From the NCBI RefSeq assembly GCF_021462265.1, contig NZ_JAJONF010000014.1, positions 124,001 through 188,000 of the forward strand: 64,000 nt of DNA, given 5' to 3'. Positions within the stretch are counted from its first letter, which is position 1; every line of letters begins with the position of its first letter. Shown here one piece after another: positions 1 through 9,051 of the stretch. The DNA comes from Streptomyces shenzhenensis (GTDB taxonomy: Bacteria; Actinomycetota; Actinomycetes; Streptomycetales; Streptomycetaceae). Both the position numbers and the translations under genes were made by a program. Under the pieces are notes generated by a model. That model was not told the origin of the DNA, searched no databases, and saw nothing but the letters and a program-made list of their open reading frames with translations.

Positions 1-821
1 ATGGCGTCGAGGATGCTCCCGTAGAGCACAAAGGCGGCCCGGATGCAGGGGCGCGCCACCGGGTCGAGCATGGCGAGGCCCGGTGCGGCCTGCCGGTAGA
101 CGGCCCGGGTCAGGTCCTCCCCGGCCCGCAGCGCGGCCGTGATGCGCCGGTCCGGGCACCCGGTGCTCCTGCTCCAGCGCAGCAGGTCCCGGTCGACGCC
201 GTGCGCGGCGAGCAGGTCCGTAGGGAGGTAGACCCGCCCGCGGTCCAGGTCTTCACCCACGTCACGCAGGAAGTTGGTCAGCTGGAAGGCCACCCCCAGC
301 GCGGCCGCGTGCGGCGCCGCCTCGGCCCGGGGCACGACGGTGCCGAGCACCGGCAGCATCTGCAACCCGATGACCGCGGCGGAACCGTGCATGTACAGGC
401 GCAGTTCGTCATAGCTGGCGTACCCGCCGACGGTGAGGTCGCTGCGCATCGATGCCATGAAATCGGTGAAGTGGGCCGGCTCGATGGCGTAACGGGCGGC
501 GGTGTCGGCGACGGCGAGGACCACCGGTTCACCGTCCGGCGGAGAGCCGCCGAGCGCCTGCCGCAGCCGTGCCTCCAGCCGGTCCAGGGCTCGGGCGCGC
601 TGCGCGGGCGTGGCCGGCCCGCCGAGGTCGTCGACGATGTCGTCGGCCCACCGGGCGAAGCCGTACAGCGCGTGCACGGCCGGTCTGCGCGCCGCGGGCA
701 GCAGCCGGGTGGCCAGGAAGTAGGTGCGGCCGTGGCGGGCGTTGAGCCGACGGCACCGCTCGTAGGCGTCGCGCAGGGCCGGGGCGGTGATGCCGGCCGC
801 GTCGAGTTCACGGCGGCTCAT
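1..821 (-). CDS. crtB: Phytoene synthase CrtB (3' part outside window)
   Basis: Read on the minus strand, the protein begins MSRRELDAAGITAPALRDAY and continues with the squalene/phytoene synthase signature. A first Asp-rich motif, DDIVDD, follows ALYGFARWA, and the second lies in NFLRDVGEDLDRGRVYLP. These motifs bind the diphosphates of two geranylgeranyl-PP molecules, which the family condenses head to head to phytoene. The ATG overlaps the crtI stop codon (ATGA, 818-821), so the two are probably translationally coupled. The frame is open to the window edge, and the C-terminus lies outside. The identity is clear from the motifs and from the crtI neighbour. Confidence 0.93.
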   Translation of the reverse strand, partial: MSRRELDAAGITAPALRDAYERCRRLNARHGRTYFLATRLLPAARRPAVHALYGFARWADDIVDDLGGPATPAQRARALDRLEARLRQALGGSPPDGEPVVLAVADTAARYAIEPAHFTDFMASMRSDLTVGGYASYDELRLYMHGSAAVIGLQMLPVLGTVVPRAEAAPHAAALGVAFQLTNFLRDVGEDLDRGRVYLPTDLLAAHGVDRDLLRWSRSTGCPDRRITAALRAGEDLTRAVYRQAAPGLAMLDPVARPCIRAAFVLYGSILDA

Positions 822-2350
822 CGGCTCCCGCCCCGCACGGCACGGGCAGGCGCCGAACGGCGGTGCGGGGACGGTGATCCGGTGATCCGTGCCGCGGCCA
901 GCCTGCCGGAGATCAGCACGGTCGGTACGCCCACACCAGGGGTGGTGCCGCAGCCGGCCAGTACGACGTTCTCGACGCCGCGCACCAGGTTGCGGGGGCG
1001 GAACGGACCGGTCTGGGCGAAGGTGTGAGCGGCCGAGAACGGTGTCCCCGCGGCATGACCCTGCTCGGCCCAGTCGGCGGGGGTCACCAGGCACTCCTCC
1101 TCGATCGCGGAGGCGATTCCGGTCATTCCCCGGCGCTCCAGGGTGGCCAGGAGGCTGTCGCGGTACCGGGGAGCCAGCTCGGCCCAGTGCGCGCCGGGCA
1201 TCCCGACCTCCGTGTTGGGGCAGGGGGCGAGAACGTAGTGCAGGTGCCGTCCCTCGGGGGCCAGAGCCGGGTCGCCGGCGGTGGGCCGGGTGATCAGCAG
1301 GGACGGGTCGGTCATCAGGCGGCCGGTCCTGGTCAGTTCGTCGAAGGTGCGCTGCCACGCGGCGCCGAAGGACAGCGTGTGGTGGGCGAGGTGCGGCCAG
1401 GTGCGGGTGGTGCCGGCGTGCAGGACGACGGCCGAGGGGGCGTAACGCAGCGGAAGGGGGCGACGCGGACGGCGGCCCAGCAGCCGATGGGCGACCGGCA
1501 GGTCGGGGGTGAGGACGACGGCGTCGCACGGGATGCGCTCATGCGCCGTGCGGACCGCGGTCACCCGGTCCCCTCGTCGTTCCAGGTGCGTGACGGCGTG
1601 GCCGAAGCGCAGCTCGGCGCCGGCGTCGGCAGCGGCGGCGCCCATGGCACGGGGCAGCGCGTGCATCCCGCCGCGCGGGAAGTACACGCCTGCCACGGTG
1701 TCCATGTAGGCGATGACGGCGTAGGCGGCCAGGGCGCGGGCCGGTGCCACACCGGCGTACAGGGCCTGGAAGGAGAACACCCGCCGCAGCCGCTCGTCGC
1801 TCAGGAACCGCGCGATGCGCGCGTCCAGCCGGCCGAAGCCGCCCAGGGCGGCGAGCCGCGCGAGGTCCGGCGTCAGCAGACTCAGCGGGGAGTCGAAGTT
1901 GACGTCGATGAACCGGCGCATCTGCACCGTGTACAGCTCTTCGAGCCAGGTGCGCAGCCGCCGGTAGCCTGCCGCTTCCCGGGCTCCGCCGAACCGCTCG
2001 ACCTCCGCCTCCATCGCGGCCTGGTCGGTGTGCACGTCCAGGGTGCTCCCGTCGGCGAAGCAGGCCCGGTAGGCGGGGTGCAACGGGATCAGGTCGACGC
2101 GGTCGGCGAGGCGCTCGCCGACCGCCGCGAAGGCCTCGTCGGCCAGCTGAGGCATCGTCAGCACGGTCGGTCCGGTGTCGATGAGGTAGCCGCCGAGGTC
2201 GCGTCGTCCTGCCCGGCCGCCGGGCAGGGGGCCACGCTCCACGACGGTCACGCGTCGGCCCGCGCCCAGCAGGTGCAGGGCCGCCGACAGGCCGGACAGG
2301 CCCGCGCCCACCACCACGACGTGGTCCGTTCTGCCGCGCACCGTCCTCAT
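818..2350 (-). CDS. crtI: Phytoene desaturase CrtI
   Basis: This 510-aa FAD-dependent desaturase has the family's usual length. The N-terminus has the dinucleotide-binding fold VVVGAGLSGLSAALHLLGAG followed by VVERGPLPGGRAG, and the C-terminus has the CrtI signature GCGTTPGVGVPTVLISG. Enzymes of this family convert phytoene to lycopene at the membrane. I chose the ATG at 2350 because it overlaps the stop of the short upstream reading frame (ATGA) and places the Rossmann motif about ten residues in. The frame stays open further upstream, but without recognisable protein. It is followed by crtB with a 4-bp overlap. Confidence 0.95.
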   Translation of the reverse strand: MRTVRGRTDHVVVVGAGLSGLSAALHLLGAGRRVTVVERGPLPGGRAGRRDLGGYLIDTGPTVLTMPQLADEAFAAVGERLADRVDLIPLHPAYRACFADGSTLDVHTDQAAMEAEVERFGGAREAAGYRRLRTWLEELYTVQMRRFIDVNFDSPLSLLTPDLARLAALGGFGRLDARIARFLSDERLRRVFSFQALYAGVAPARALAAYAVIAYMDTVAGVYFPRGGMHALPRAMGAAAADAGAELRFGHAVTHLERRGDRVTAVRTAHERIPCDAVVLTPDLPVAHRLLGRRPRRPLPLRYAPSAVVLHAGTTRTWPHLAHHTLSFGAAWQRTFDELTRTGRLMTDPSLLITRPTAGDPALAPEGRHLHYVLAPCPNTEVGMPGAHWAELAPRYRDSLLATLERRGMTGIASAIEEECLVTPADWAEQGHAAGTPFSAAHTFAQTGPFRPRNLVRGVENVVLAGCGTTPGVGVPTVLISGRLAAARITGSPSPHRRSAPARAVRGGSR

Positions 2351-2706
2351 CGCCGTCTCCGCCCGGTGCCCGGGAGTTCGCGCCCGCCGCCCGCCGCGCG
2401 GGCATCCGGACCGAACCGGCGGCCCGCCGCCCGCGGCGACTTCCGCGACCGCCCCGCGGCAGGCTCGCGCGGAACGGCACCTGCCGGCCGCCGCACGCCG
2501 CGGACGCCCAAGCGCTCCGCCTGGTGTGCCTCCGCCCCGGTGAGGCGCTCGTCGACGGTCTGCTCCTGGCAGTGCCCGACGGCAGCCGGCAGGCCGGCGT
2601 CCAGGTCCGCCGGGCGTGGGGCGTGCGGTCCCGGCCGGCCCTCGGCGGGGCCGAGCGGCGGTCGCCGGGTCCCGGCCGGAGCGTCGTGGGTCCTGCTGGT
2701 AGGCAT
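2347..2706 (-). pseudogene. crtE (geranylgeranyl-PP synthase) N-terminal remnant
   Basis: In Streptomyces carotenoid clusters the gene directly upstream of crtI is crtE, a polyprenyl synthase of roughly 380 residues. Here that slot holds only a 119-aa frame. Its beginning (MPTSRTHDAPAG, then DLDAGLPAAVG and EQTVDERLTGAEA) resembles the start of actinobacterial CrtE from memory. After about residue 65 the frame becomes Arg/Pro/Gly-rich and shows neither of the two Asp-rich DDxxD-type motifs. It keeps the ATGA overlap with crtI, as an intact crtE would. I read it as an internally deleted crtE. The alternative is a chance GC-rich frame acting as a leader for crtI. Confidence 0.5.
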
Positions 2707-3249
2707 CCCGCTTCCTCTCGTCGGTACGAACCGGCGCTGACGGGCCCGTCCGGCTGGCTTCGTCGCGCAGGGCGGTCCGGAGTCCGGCCGGGACCGCACG
2801 CGGACGACCGCGGCGCGGCCGTCCGGCGCCGCGCTCGCGGATCCCCGGGGCCACCCGGGGATCGCCCCGCGCGGCCGGACGCCCGGAGCTGTCCGCGTTC
2901 CGTCCGCCCGCGGCGGGATCCACGCACCGCACGCGCCGATGCCTTCCCCGCCCCGACCGGTCCGCCGCCAAGTGGCCCCTGAATGCCCCGGCCTGCCACC
3001 TGTTCGGCGGATGGCGTCGCGCCACGGACCTTTCATGGCGCACATCCGCCGGCGGGTCGGTCGGAGACGTGCCGTCACGGCGGGCCGGCCTGGCTTCGGC
3101 GGGTGTTCCCGGCCGTCGGTCACTGGGCCGGTGGGTGGCGCCGCGGGAGCGGGCCAGCGTGGCGCACGTCCGCCGGTGGGCCGGGGCGGAATACTCCGCC
3201 GCAGCGGCCGCGTCCGGCGGACGGTGGAGGAGGAGCCGAGGAGGAGGCC
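2707..3249. other. Divergent carotenoid intergenic region
   Basis: These 543 bp separate the leftward crt remnant/crtI/crtB unit from rightward crtYTU. No convincing protein is encoded, although the GC bias keeps several frames open. The region must carry the promoters of both blocks. I could not identify a promoter hexamer pair or an operator with confidence. An SD-like GAGGAG stretch at about 3229-3246 precedes crtY. Confidence 0.5.
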
Positions 3250-4440
3250 GTGGTCGAGTCGGACATCGTCATCATCGGTTGCGGCGCCGCGGGGCTTTCC
3301 CTGGCACACCGGTTGCCGACGGACACCGCCCGGCGGCCGGCGGTGTCCGTCGTCCTGGTCGACGCGCCGGCCGGGCCCCTGCGGGCACCGCCGCGGACGT
3401 GGTGCTACTGGGAGGCGGGCCCCGGCCGCTACGACCGCGCGGTGACCGCCTCCTGGGGCTGGCTGCGCGTCCACAGCCGGCACGGAACCGCCGTACGGCG
3501 CCCCATCGCCCCGTTCCGCTACAAGATGATCCGGTCCGGTGACTTCGAGGCGCTGGTGGAACACGACCTGGCGCGGCGGCCGAGGATCGGGCGGCTGCAC
3601 GCCACCGTCCAGGAGGTCGCCCTCGACCCCGACGGCACCGCGCGCGTCCTGGCCACGGACGCCTTCGGGGCCCGAGTCGGCATGACCGCCCGCTGGGTCT
3701 TCGACTCCCGCCCCCCGCATCGTCCGCCCGCCGCCCGCACCCGCCTGCTCCAGCACTTCCGCGGCTGGTTCGTCCGCACCCGGCGGCCGGTGTTCGACCC
3801 GGACGTGGCCGACCTGATGGACTTCCGCACACCGCAGCCGGCCCGTGGACTGTCCTTCGGATACGTCCTGCCCACCAGCCGGCACAGCGCGCTGGTCGAG
3901 TACACCGAGTTCGGCCCGGCCCCGCTGACCGCCGACGCCTACGACGCCGCGCTGGAGCACTACACCCGGCACGTACTGAACACCGGCCCGGTGGAGGTGC
4001 GGGCGACGGAACAGGGGATGATCCCGATGACCGACGCCGTACTCACCGACCCCACCGCCCGCACGGTCTTCCGCATCGGCGCGGCCGGCGGCTGCACGCG
4101 GCCCTCCACCGGCTACACCTTCGCCGCGATCCAGCGGCAGACGGAGGCCGTCGCCCGTGCCGTCCGCGCGGACCGCCCACCCGTTCCACCGCCGCCCCAC
4201 CGGCGGCGCGCCCGGATGATGGACGCCGTCGTCCTGCGCGCGCTGGACACCGGCCGCATCGACGGACCCGACTTCTTCTGCCACCTGTTCGACCACGTGC
4301 CCACGGCCCGCCTGCTGCGGTTCCTGGACGGACGCACCCGGCTGCACGAGGACCTCGCGGTCGGCGTACGAACCCCCGTGGCACCGATGCTGCGCACGGC
4401 GGCGGAACTGCTGTGGCTGCCCCGCCGGCCCGCCCCCTGA
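3250..4440 (+). CDS. crtY: Lycopene beta-cyclase CrtY
   Basis: This 396-aa flavoprotein starts with the Rossmann motif DIVIIGCGAAGLSLAHRL and carries the cyclase features RTWCYWEAG near residue 55 and FRIGAAGGCTRPSTGYTFA near residue 280. The family cyclises both ends of lycopene to beta-carotene, using bound reduced flavin. The start is GTG at 3250, just after a purine-rich GAGGAGG ribosome-binding stretch. The frame runs further upstream but there encodes only low-complexity residues. It is the first gene of the rightward crtYTU block, with crtT 37 bp downstream. Confidence 0.92.
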   Translation: MVESDIVIIGCGAAGLSLAHRLPTDTARRPAVSVVLVDAPAGPLRAPPRTWCYWEAGPGRYDRAVTASWGWLRVHSRHGTAVRRPIAPFRYKMIRSGDFEALVEHDLARRPRIGRLHATVQEVALDPDGTARVLATDAFGARVGMTARWVFDSRPPHRPPAARTRLLQHFRGWFVRTRRPVFDPDVADLMDFRTPQPARGLSFGYVLPTSRHSALVEYTEFGPAPLTADAYDAALEHYTRHVLNTGPVEVRATEQGMIPMTDAVLTDPTARTVFRIGAAGGCTRPSTGYTFAAIQRQTEAVARAVRADRPPVPPPPHRRRARMMDAVVLRALDTGRIDGPDFFCHLFDHVPTARLLRFLDGRTRLHEDLAVGVRTPVAPMLRTAAELLWLPRRPAP

Positions 4441-4477
4441 CCGGCCGGGCGGACGACCCGGCGCCGAGGAGTTCCTC

Positions 4478-5209
4478 ATGACCCTGCTGCACGATGCGGT
4501 GCTCGCCGAAGCCTTCGACCGCGGCGCCGGCAGCTACGACCGCTTGGTGACACTCAACCCGGGCTACCACACGCAGCTACGACGCTCGGCCCGACGCCTC
4601 GCCCTGACGGCCGGTGCCGCCGTGCACCGCGTACTCGACCTCGGCTGCGGCACGGGAGCCTCGACCGCGGCCCTGGCCGCCGCCCTTCCGCTCGCGGAGA
4701 CCGTCGCGGTGGACGCCTCGGCGGGCATGCTGCGCCGGGCCACCGCCAAGACCTGGCCGGCCCGGGTGCGGTTCGTCCACGCCCCGGCGGAAGACCTGGG
4801 CACGGCCGGTGTGCGCGGCCCCTTCGACGCGGTCTTCGCCGCCTACCTGTTCCGCAACCTGGCCGACCCGGACGCGGTCCTGCGCACGGTGCTGGAGCTG
4901 CTGGCACCGGGGGGCCGGCTCGGGGTGCACGAATACGCGCTCAGCGGGCGGCGCGTGGACCGCGCGGTGTGGTCCGCCGTCTGCGGGGGCGTCATCGTGC
5001 CGCTCGGCGCGGCCACCGGCAACGGCGGGCTCTACCGCCACCTGCGGCGCAGTGTCGCGGAGTTCGACACCGCGCCGGCGTTCGCGGACCGGATGCGCCG
5101 GGTCGGATTCGACCGGGTCGGCGTGCTGCCGCTGCCGGGCTGGCAGACGGGTATCACCCACACCTTCCTCGCCCGGCGGCCGCCCCGGCGCCCGGAGGGT
5201 GCCCGGTGA
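4478..5209 (+). CDS. crtT: CrtT-type SAM-dependent methyltransferase
   Basis: This 243-aa class I methyltransferase has motif I VLDLGCGTGASTAAL at about residues 51-65, the acidic strand-2 end VAVDASAGML, and VHAPAEDLG. It lies between crtY and crtU, the position of crtT in the Streptomyces crtYTU operon, where it is thought to act in or near isorenieratene formation. Its exact substrate is not clear in the literature I know. An SD sequence (GAGGAG) lies at 4467-4472. The stop overlaps the crtU GTG (GTGA, 5206-5209), which indicates coupled translation. Confidence 0.85.
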   Translation: MTLLHDAVLAEAFDRGAGSYDRLVTLNPGYHTQLRRSARRLALTAGAAVHRVLDLGCGTGASTAALAAALPLAETVAVDASAGMLRRATAKTWPARVRFVHAPAEDLGTAGVRGPFDAVFAAYLFRNLADPDAVLRTVLELLAPGGRLGVHEYALSGRRVDRAVWSAVCGGVIVPLGAATGNGGLYRHLRRSVAEFDTAPAFADRMRRVGFDRVGVLPLPGWQTGITHTFLARRPPRRPEGAR

Positions 5210-6810
5210 ACGGCCGCGCCGGCGGCGGGCCGCCAGGCAGCCGGGACCGGCGGGCGCGGGCCGTACCGGTCCGGCCGGGAACGGACCGGGTCCGGGACGA
5301 TCCGCCGGTCACCGCGGTGATCGGCGGCGGCATCGCCGGTCTCGCCGCGGCCACGGTGCTGGCGGAGCGAGGCGTCCGCGTGGTGCTGTACGAGCGCGAT
5401 CCCCGTCTCGGCGGCCGGGTGGCGGGATGGCCGGTCACCCTTCCCGACGGCACCCGCGCCACGATGAGCCGGGGCTTCCACGCCTTCTTCCGCCAGTACT
5501 ACAACCTGCGGGCACTGCTGCGCCGGGTGGACCCCGCACTGGGCATGCTGACCGGCCTGCCCGACTATCCGCTCAGGCACAGCAGCGGTCTGTGCGACAG
5601 TTTCCGCCGCGTACCGCGCACACCCCCGTGGAACGCGCTCGGCTTCGCAGCGCTCAGCCCCACGTTCCGGCTCAGGGACCTGCTGTCCATGCGTCCCGGC
5701 GCCGCGCTGCCCCTGCTGGACGTCCGCACCAGCCGGGTCCACGAGGACCTCGACCAGGTCAGCGCCGACGCCTTCCTGGACGCGGTGGGCTTTCCACCGG
5801 CCGCGCGGCACCTGGCCTTCGAGGTGTTCTCCCGCAGCTTCTTCGCCGACCCGCGGCACCTCTCGGCGGCCGAGATGGCACTGATGTTCCACATCTACTT
5901 CCTCGGCTCGAACGAGGGCCTGCTCTTCGACGTGCCCCGTGAGCCGTTCCCCGTCGCGCTGTGGGAACCGCTGGCGGGCCACCTGGCGCGGCACGGCACC
6001 GAACTGCGCACCGCCACGCCCGTCGAGGCCGTCCATCCCGGCCCGGACGGCGGCCACCTCGTGGCCGACGCGACCGGTACCCGGCACTTCGACGCCGTCG
6101 TGCTGGCCATGGACGCCGGTGGTCTGCGAGCCGTGGTCAGCCGGTCCCCGCGGCTCGGCGACACCGCGTGGCGCGCCCGGGTCGCGCGACTGCGCACGGC
6201 CGCGCCGTTCCTGGTGTCCCGGCTGTGGCTGCAAAGCCCCGTCGACCCCACCCGGCCCGGCTTTCTCGGTACCAGCGGCTTCGGGGCGCTGGACAACGTC
6301 AGCGTCCTGTCCCGGTGGGAGGGCGAGGCGGGGCGCTGGGCGGCGCGGACCGGGGGATCGGTCGTCGAACTCCACGCCTACGCCGTGCCACCGGCCGCCG
6401 ACCGCCACAGCACCGAGCGGCATCTCGTCGAGCAGCTGCACCGGGTGTACCCGGAGACACGCGGGGCCCACGTCGTCGCCGCACGGCACGAGTGGCGGGC
6501 GGACTGTCCCCTGTTCCCCGTCGGCGGGTACACCCACCGTCCCACGGTGCGCACCCCGGACCCGGCCGTCGTCGTCGCCGGCGACCTCGTCCGCACCGGC
6601 CTGCCCGTCGCCCTGATGGAACGCGCGGCCACCTCGGGTTTCCTCGCCGCCAACACGCTGCTGGAGCGGTGGGGGGTGCGCGGGGAGCCGGTGTGGACCG
6701 TCCCGGACGGCGGCCGGTCCGTACTGCTTCGCGCCCTGGCGGCGCGCGGCCGGCCCGGAGGACGAAGGTTTGGCGGCGGCGCCGGACGGGAGTACGCCGA
6801 TCCCGGGTGA
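5206..6810 (+). CDS. crtU: Beta-carotene desaturase/methylase CrtU (isorenieratene synthase)
   Basis: This 534-aa FAD protein begins with a charged leader of about 33 residues, then the dinucleotide fold AVIGGGIAGLAAATVLAERG, VVLYERDPRLGGRVAGWPV, and FHAFFRQYYNLRALL, which are typical of CrtU. The family desaturates the beta-ionone rings and shifts a methyl group, turning beta-carotene into aromatic isorenieratene. The GTG at 5206 overlaps the crtT stop. The C-terminal end (VAGDLVRTGLPVALMERAATSG) is the expected one for these desaturases. The stop codon lies inside a 10-bp tandem repeat, so the last residues may vary between strains. Confidence 0.92.
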   Translation: MNGRAGGGPPGSRDRRARAVPVRPGTDRVRDDPPVTAVIGGGIAGLAAATVLAERGVRVVLYERDPRLGGRVAGWPVTLPDGTRATMSRGFHAFFRQYYNLRALLRRVDPALGMLTGLPDYPLRHSSGLCDSFRRVPRTPPWNALGFAALSPTFRLRDLLSMRPGAALPLLDVRTSRVHEDLDQVSADAFLDAVGFPPAARHLAFEVFSRSFFADPRHLSAAEMALMFHIYFLGSNEGLLFDVPREPFPVALWEPLAGHLARHGTELRTATPVEAVHPGPDGGHLVADATGTRHFDAVVLAMDAGGLRAVVSRSPRLGDTAWRARVARLRTAAPFLVSRLWLQSPVDPTRPGFLGTSGFGALDNVSVLSRWEGEAGRWAARTGGSVVELHAYAVPPAADRHSTERHLVEQLHRVYPETRGAHVVAARHEWRADCPLFPVGGYTHRPTVRTPDPAVVVAGDLVRTGLPVALMERAATSGFLAANTLLERWGVRGEPVWTVPDGGRSVLLRALAARGRPGGRRFGGGAGREYADPG

Positions 6811-6854
6811 CACCGGGTGACACCGGGTGACACCGGGTGACACCGGGTGACACC
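6805..6854. repeat. Five tandem copies of GGGTGACACC
   Basis: Five perfect 10-bp units begin at 6805, 6815, 6825, 6835 and 6845. A sixth degenerate unit (GGGCGGTGCC) follows. Each unit contains GGTGACACC, an interrupted palindrome with GGTG and CACC arms around one base. The first unit includes the crtU stop codon TGA. The period is close to one DNA helical turn. It could be a slippage-generated array, or a stack of protein sites or small hairpins behind crtU. Confidence 0.95.
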
Positions 6855-7011
6855 GGGCGGTGCCGACGCCGTCCGCCCCGTCCGGGCGCCGCACTGCCGG
6901 CTTCCGTGCGGCGGGCACTGACCGAGGCGGTCGGTACCCGCCGTACGGAGGAGGAGCGGGGGAGCGGCTGCCCGGACCTCGCGGCTGGGCGTCAGTCCCC
7001 TCTGACGGCGG

Positions 7012-7674
7012 TCAGTTGGTGAAAACGGCCGGGGAGCCGCTGACGCTGCTGTCGACGACCGGCGCGTAGGCGGCCGTGAAGTATCCGCTGGCCGCGCACA
7101 GGGACGAACCGGACGCCTTGGTGAAGGCCTGGTTGGTGAAGGTCAGGCTGTTGGTGGTGTTGGAGCTCACCGCGGAGAGACCGGACGCCCGGTAGACGCA
7201 GTTGACGGTGCCCAGCAGGGTGGACAGGACCACCGTGGTCTGGATGGTGCTGCCCGAGGCCGGGGTCACCGTCACGCTGCCGCCCGAGGCGGCGGACGTG
7301 GTGTAGGGCAGGTTGTTGACGGTGACGCTCTGCACGCCGGTGACACCGGTGACGTTGCTGGTGCAGCCGCTGAAGGTCTGGGAGGTCGCGGACTCGGTCG
7401 CGGTGCCCGGGGCGGCGGGGTTCGACGTCACCTTGGCGGACAGCGACGAGCCGGTGCAGGTGATGCCGGTGGAGCCGCCGCTGGTCGTGGCGAGGGCGGC
7501 CTTGGTGCCGCTCGCCAGTGACGCGGTGAGTACGTCGCCCACGGAGACCGCGTTGCCGCCGGCGCTGCCGTAGGTGAGCACGGAGCCGGCCGCCGAGACG
7601 GAGCCGGCCGGAAGGAGGGTCAGTGCGGACAGAGCGGCGGTGACGGTTAAGGCGGAGACACCGAAGCTGCGCAT
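7012..7674 (-). CDS. Secreted protein of a Streptomyces family, function unknown
   Basis: This 220-aa protein has a cleavable signal peptide (MRSFGVSALTVTAALSALTL then LPAGSVSA, cleavage near residue 28). The mature part is rich in Ser/Thr/Gly/Val, has no charged clusters, and has four Cys (in GITCTGSS, FSGCTSN, TVNCVYR, SSLCAAS), so two disulfides are plausible. Its composition suggests an all-beta extracellular domain. It resembles small secreted proteins of about 220 aa found in several copies in Streptomyces genomes. I know no assigned function. It is divergent from the TetR gene at 7984, and a shared promoter region suggests that regulator may control it. Confidence 0.8.
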   Translation of the reverse strand: MRSFGVSALTVTAALSALTLLPAGSVSAAGSVLTYGSAGGNAVSVGDVLTASLASGTKAALATTSGGSTGITCTGSSLSAKVTSNPAAPGTATESATSQTFSGCTSNVTGVTGVQSVTVNNLPYTTSAASGGSVTVTPASGSTIQTTVVLSTLLGTVNCVYRASGLSAVSSNTTNSLTFTNQAFTKASGSSLCAASGYFTAAYAPVVDSSVSGSPAVFTN

Positions 7675-7906
7675 GCGGGAGTCCTCTTTCGGGCGTGCGG
7701 GTGGTACGGGGCAGGGGCGGCCGTCCAGGACATTGGCGAAGGACGGCGGCCCGGCATGGCGGTCCCGGATGGCGGGACTGCCGGACCGGTACGCGTTGCT
7801 GACGGCTGATCCGGCGTCAGGGACACCGGTGCACTTGTTGGCGCCTTGCGGGTGCGTGACACTGACGGCTCAAGCAGGTCGTCCGCCGCAGGTCGCGGGA
7901 GAAGGA

Positions 7907-7946
7907 AACCTGTGAAGGTTGTAAACCTGACGAGTATTCAACGTCA
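7907..7946. promoter_or_regulatory. Two inverted repeats in secreted-protein/TetR intergenic region
   Basis: AACCT-GTGA-AGGTT (7907-7920) and TGACG-9 nt-CGTCA (7928-7946) lie side by side, 38-77 bp upstream of the TetR start and about 230 bp upstream of the divergent secreted-protein gene. TetR proteins usually bind such dyads in their own intergenic region. The sites are seen in the sequence, and the assignment to this regulator is inference. Confidence 0.45.
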
Positions 7947-7983
7947 AGGCGTGACACGTGAAGGTCGTGAGAAGGGGCCTGGA

Positions 7984-8727
7984 ATGGCAGCAGGTTCGCC
8001 GATGCCGCCTCCGCTGGTGTTGCCCGGTATCCGCAAGGGCCGCGACCCGGAGCGCTCGCTGCGGCGGGGTCCGCGCCGTGCCTCGCCCGAGGCCGTCGCC
8101 GCCAACCAACGCGACCGGCTGCTGGACGGGTTCGTCCGCACCGTCGCCCAGGTCGGCTACGCCGGCACCCGGGTCAGCGACATCTGCCAGGCGGCCGGTG
8201 TGACCAGGCCGGTCTTCTACGAGCTCTTCAAGGGGAAGGAGGACGCCTTCCTCGCCGCACACCACCACGGCACCTCCCTGGTCTTCGCCGCGATGGAGGA
8301 AGCCCGTGCCCAGGCCGGCGACTGGCCGGGTCAGGTGCGCGCCGGCCTGGGCGCCCTGCTCGTGATCCTCGCCGAGGCACCCGCCTTCGCGGCGATGGCC
8401 ATCGTCGAGATCGACGCGGTCGGCCCCGCCGGGCGAGAGGCCCGTGAGCACCTGCTGACCCGCTTCCGGGACTACTTCACCGACCTCCCTGACCTGGAAC
8501 TTCCCGTTCCCGAGGAGGAGTTGGTCGACACGGTGGTCGGGGGCGTGTACTCCGCGATCTACCGCCGCATAGCCGCCGGCCGCACCGCCGAACTGCCCGC
8601 ACTGCTGCCCGGCCTGGCCTTCTCCGTCCTCGCCCCGTTCCTGGGCCCGGAACGTGCCGCCGCCTGCCTGACCGCTCCGCCCCCTGTCATGGGATCCCTC
8701 CCGGCCTGCCTGAACCCGGAGTCCTGA
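7984..8727 (+). CDS. TetR/AcrR family regulator
   Basis: The protein is 247 aa from the ATG at 7984, which follows an AAGGGG ribosome-binding stretch; the frame is open further upstream. After about 40 Arg/Pro-rich residues there is an N-terminal TetR helix-turn-helix: LLDGFVRTVAQVGYAGTRVS, DICQAAGVTRPVFYELFKGK and EDAFLAA. The C-terminal helical ligand-binding half has no recognisable substrate signature. It lies divergent from the secreted-protein gene, with dyads between the two. Confidence 0.85.
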   Translation: MAAGSPMPPPLVLPGIRKGRDPERSLRRGPRRASPEAVAANQRDRLLDGFVRTVAQVGYAGTRVSDICQAAGVTRPVFYELFKGKEDAFLAAHHHGTSLVFAAMEEARAQAGDWPGQVRAGLGALLVILAEAPAFAAMAIVEIDAVGPAGREAREHLLTRFRDYFTDLPDLELPVPEEELVDTVVGGVYSAIYRRIAAGRTAELPALLPGLAFSVLAPFLGPERAAACLTAPPPVMGSLPACLNPES

Positions 8728-9051
8728 ACCGGACACGCCCACCGCTGCGGACCCGCCGAGGCGGCCGGCGCAGCCCAGTCCGCGCGCGGTGCCGATACCG
8801 GCGGCCGCGCACACCGGCCGGCACCGGCTGCACGGCCGGAACACCGTTCCTGCCACGGGCACCGCTCCGAAGTACCGGCGGAACCAGGTACTCCGGACAC
8901 GCCCTGATCCGGGCCCGGTCCTTCGCCTGCACGGCTGTCGACGCCGCGTCGGGGCGCGGGAGCCCGTGCCGAACCGATGACTCCTGCCCCGACACCGCTT
9001 CGCGAGTTGCTCGGCGAGCCGCAAGACGAGGACGCCTGTCGGCCCGCGTCG
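8728..9051. other. Intergenic stretch, no gene seen
   Basis: These 324 bp between the TetR gene and the GH92 promoter hold only short GC-driven frames on either strand. None has a ribosome-binding site or recognisable motif. No strong hairpin was seen. Confidence 0.5.

Noticed and set aside
2347..4479. 710-aa minus-strand frame over crtY and the crt intergenic region
   Set aside because: Only its last 119 codons (from the ATG at 2706) make sense, as a crtE stub. The rest is antisense to crtY.
6805..6854. CRISPR-like array
   Set aside because: The units are 10 bp with no spacers, and no cas genes are near. It is a simple tandem repeat.
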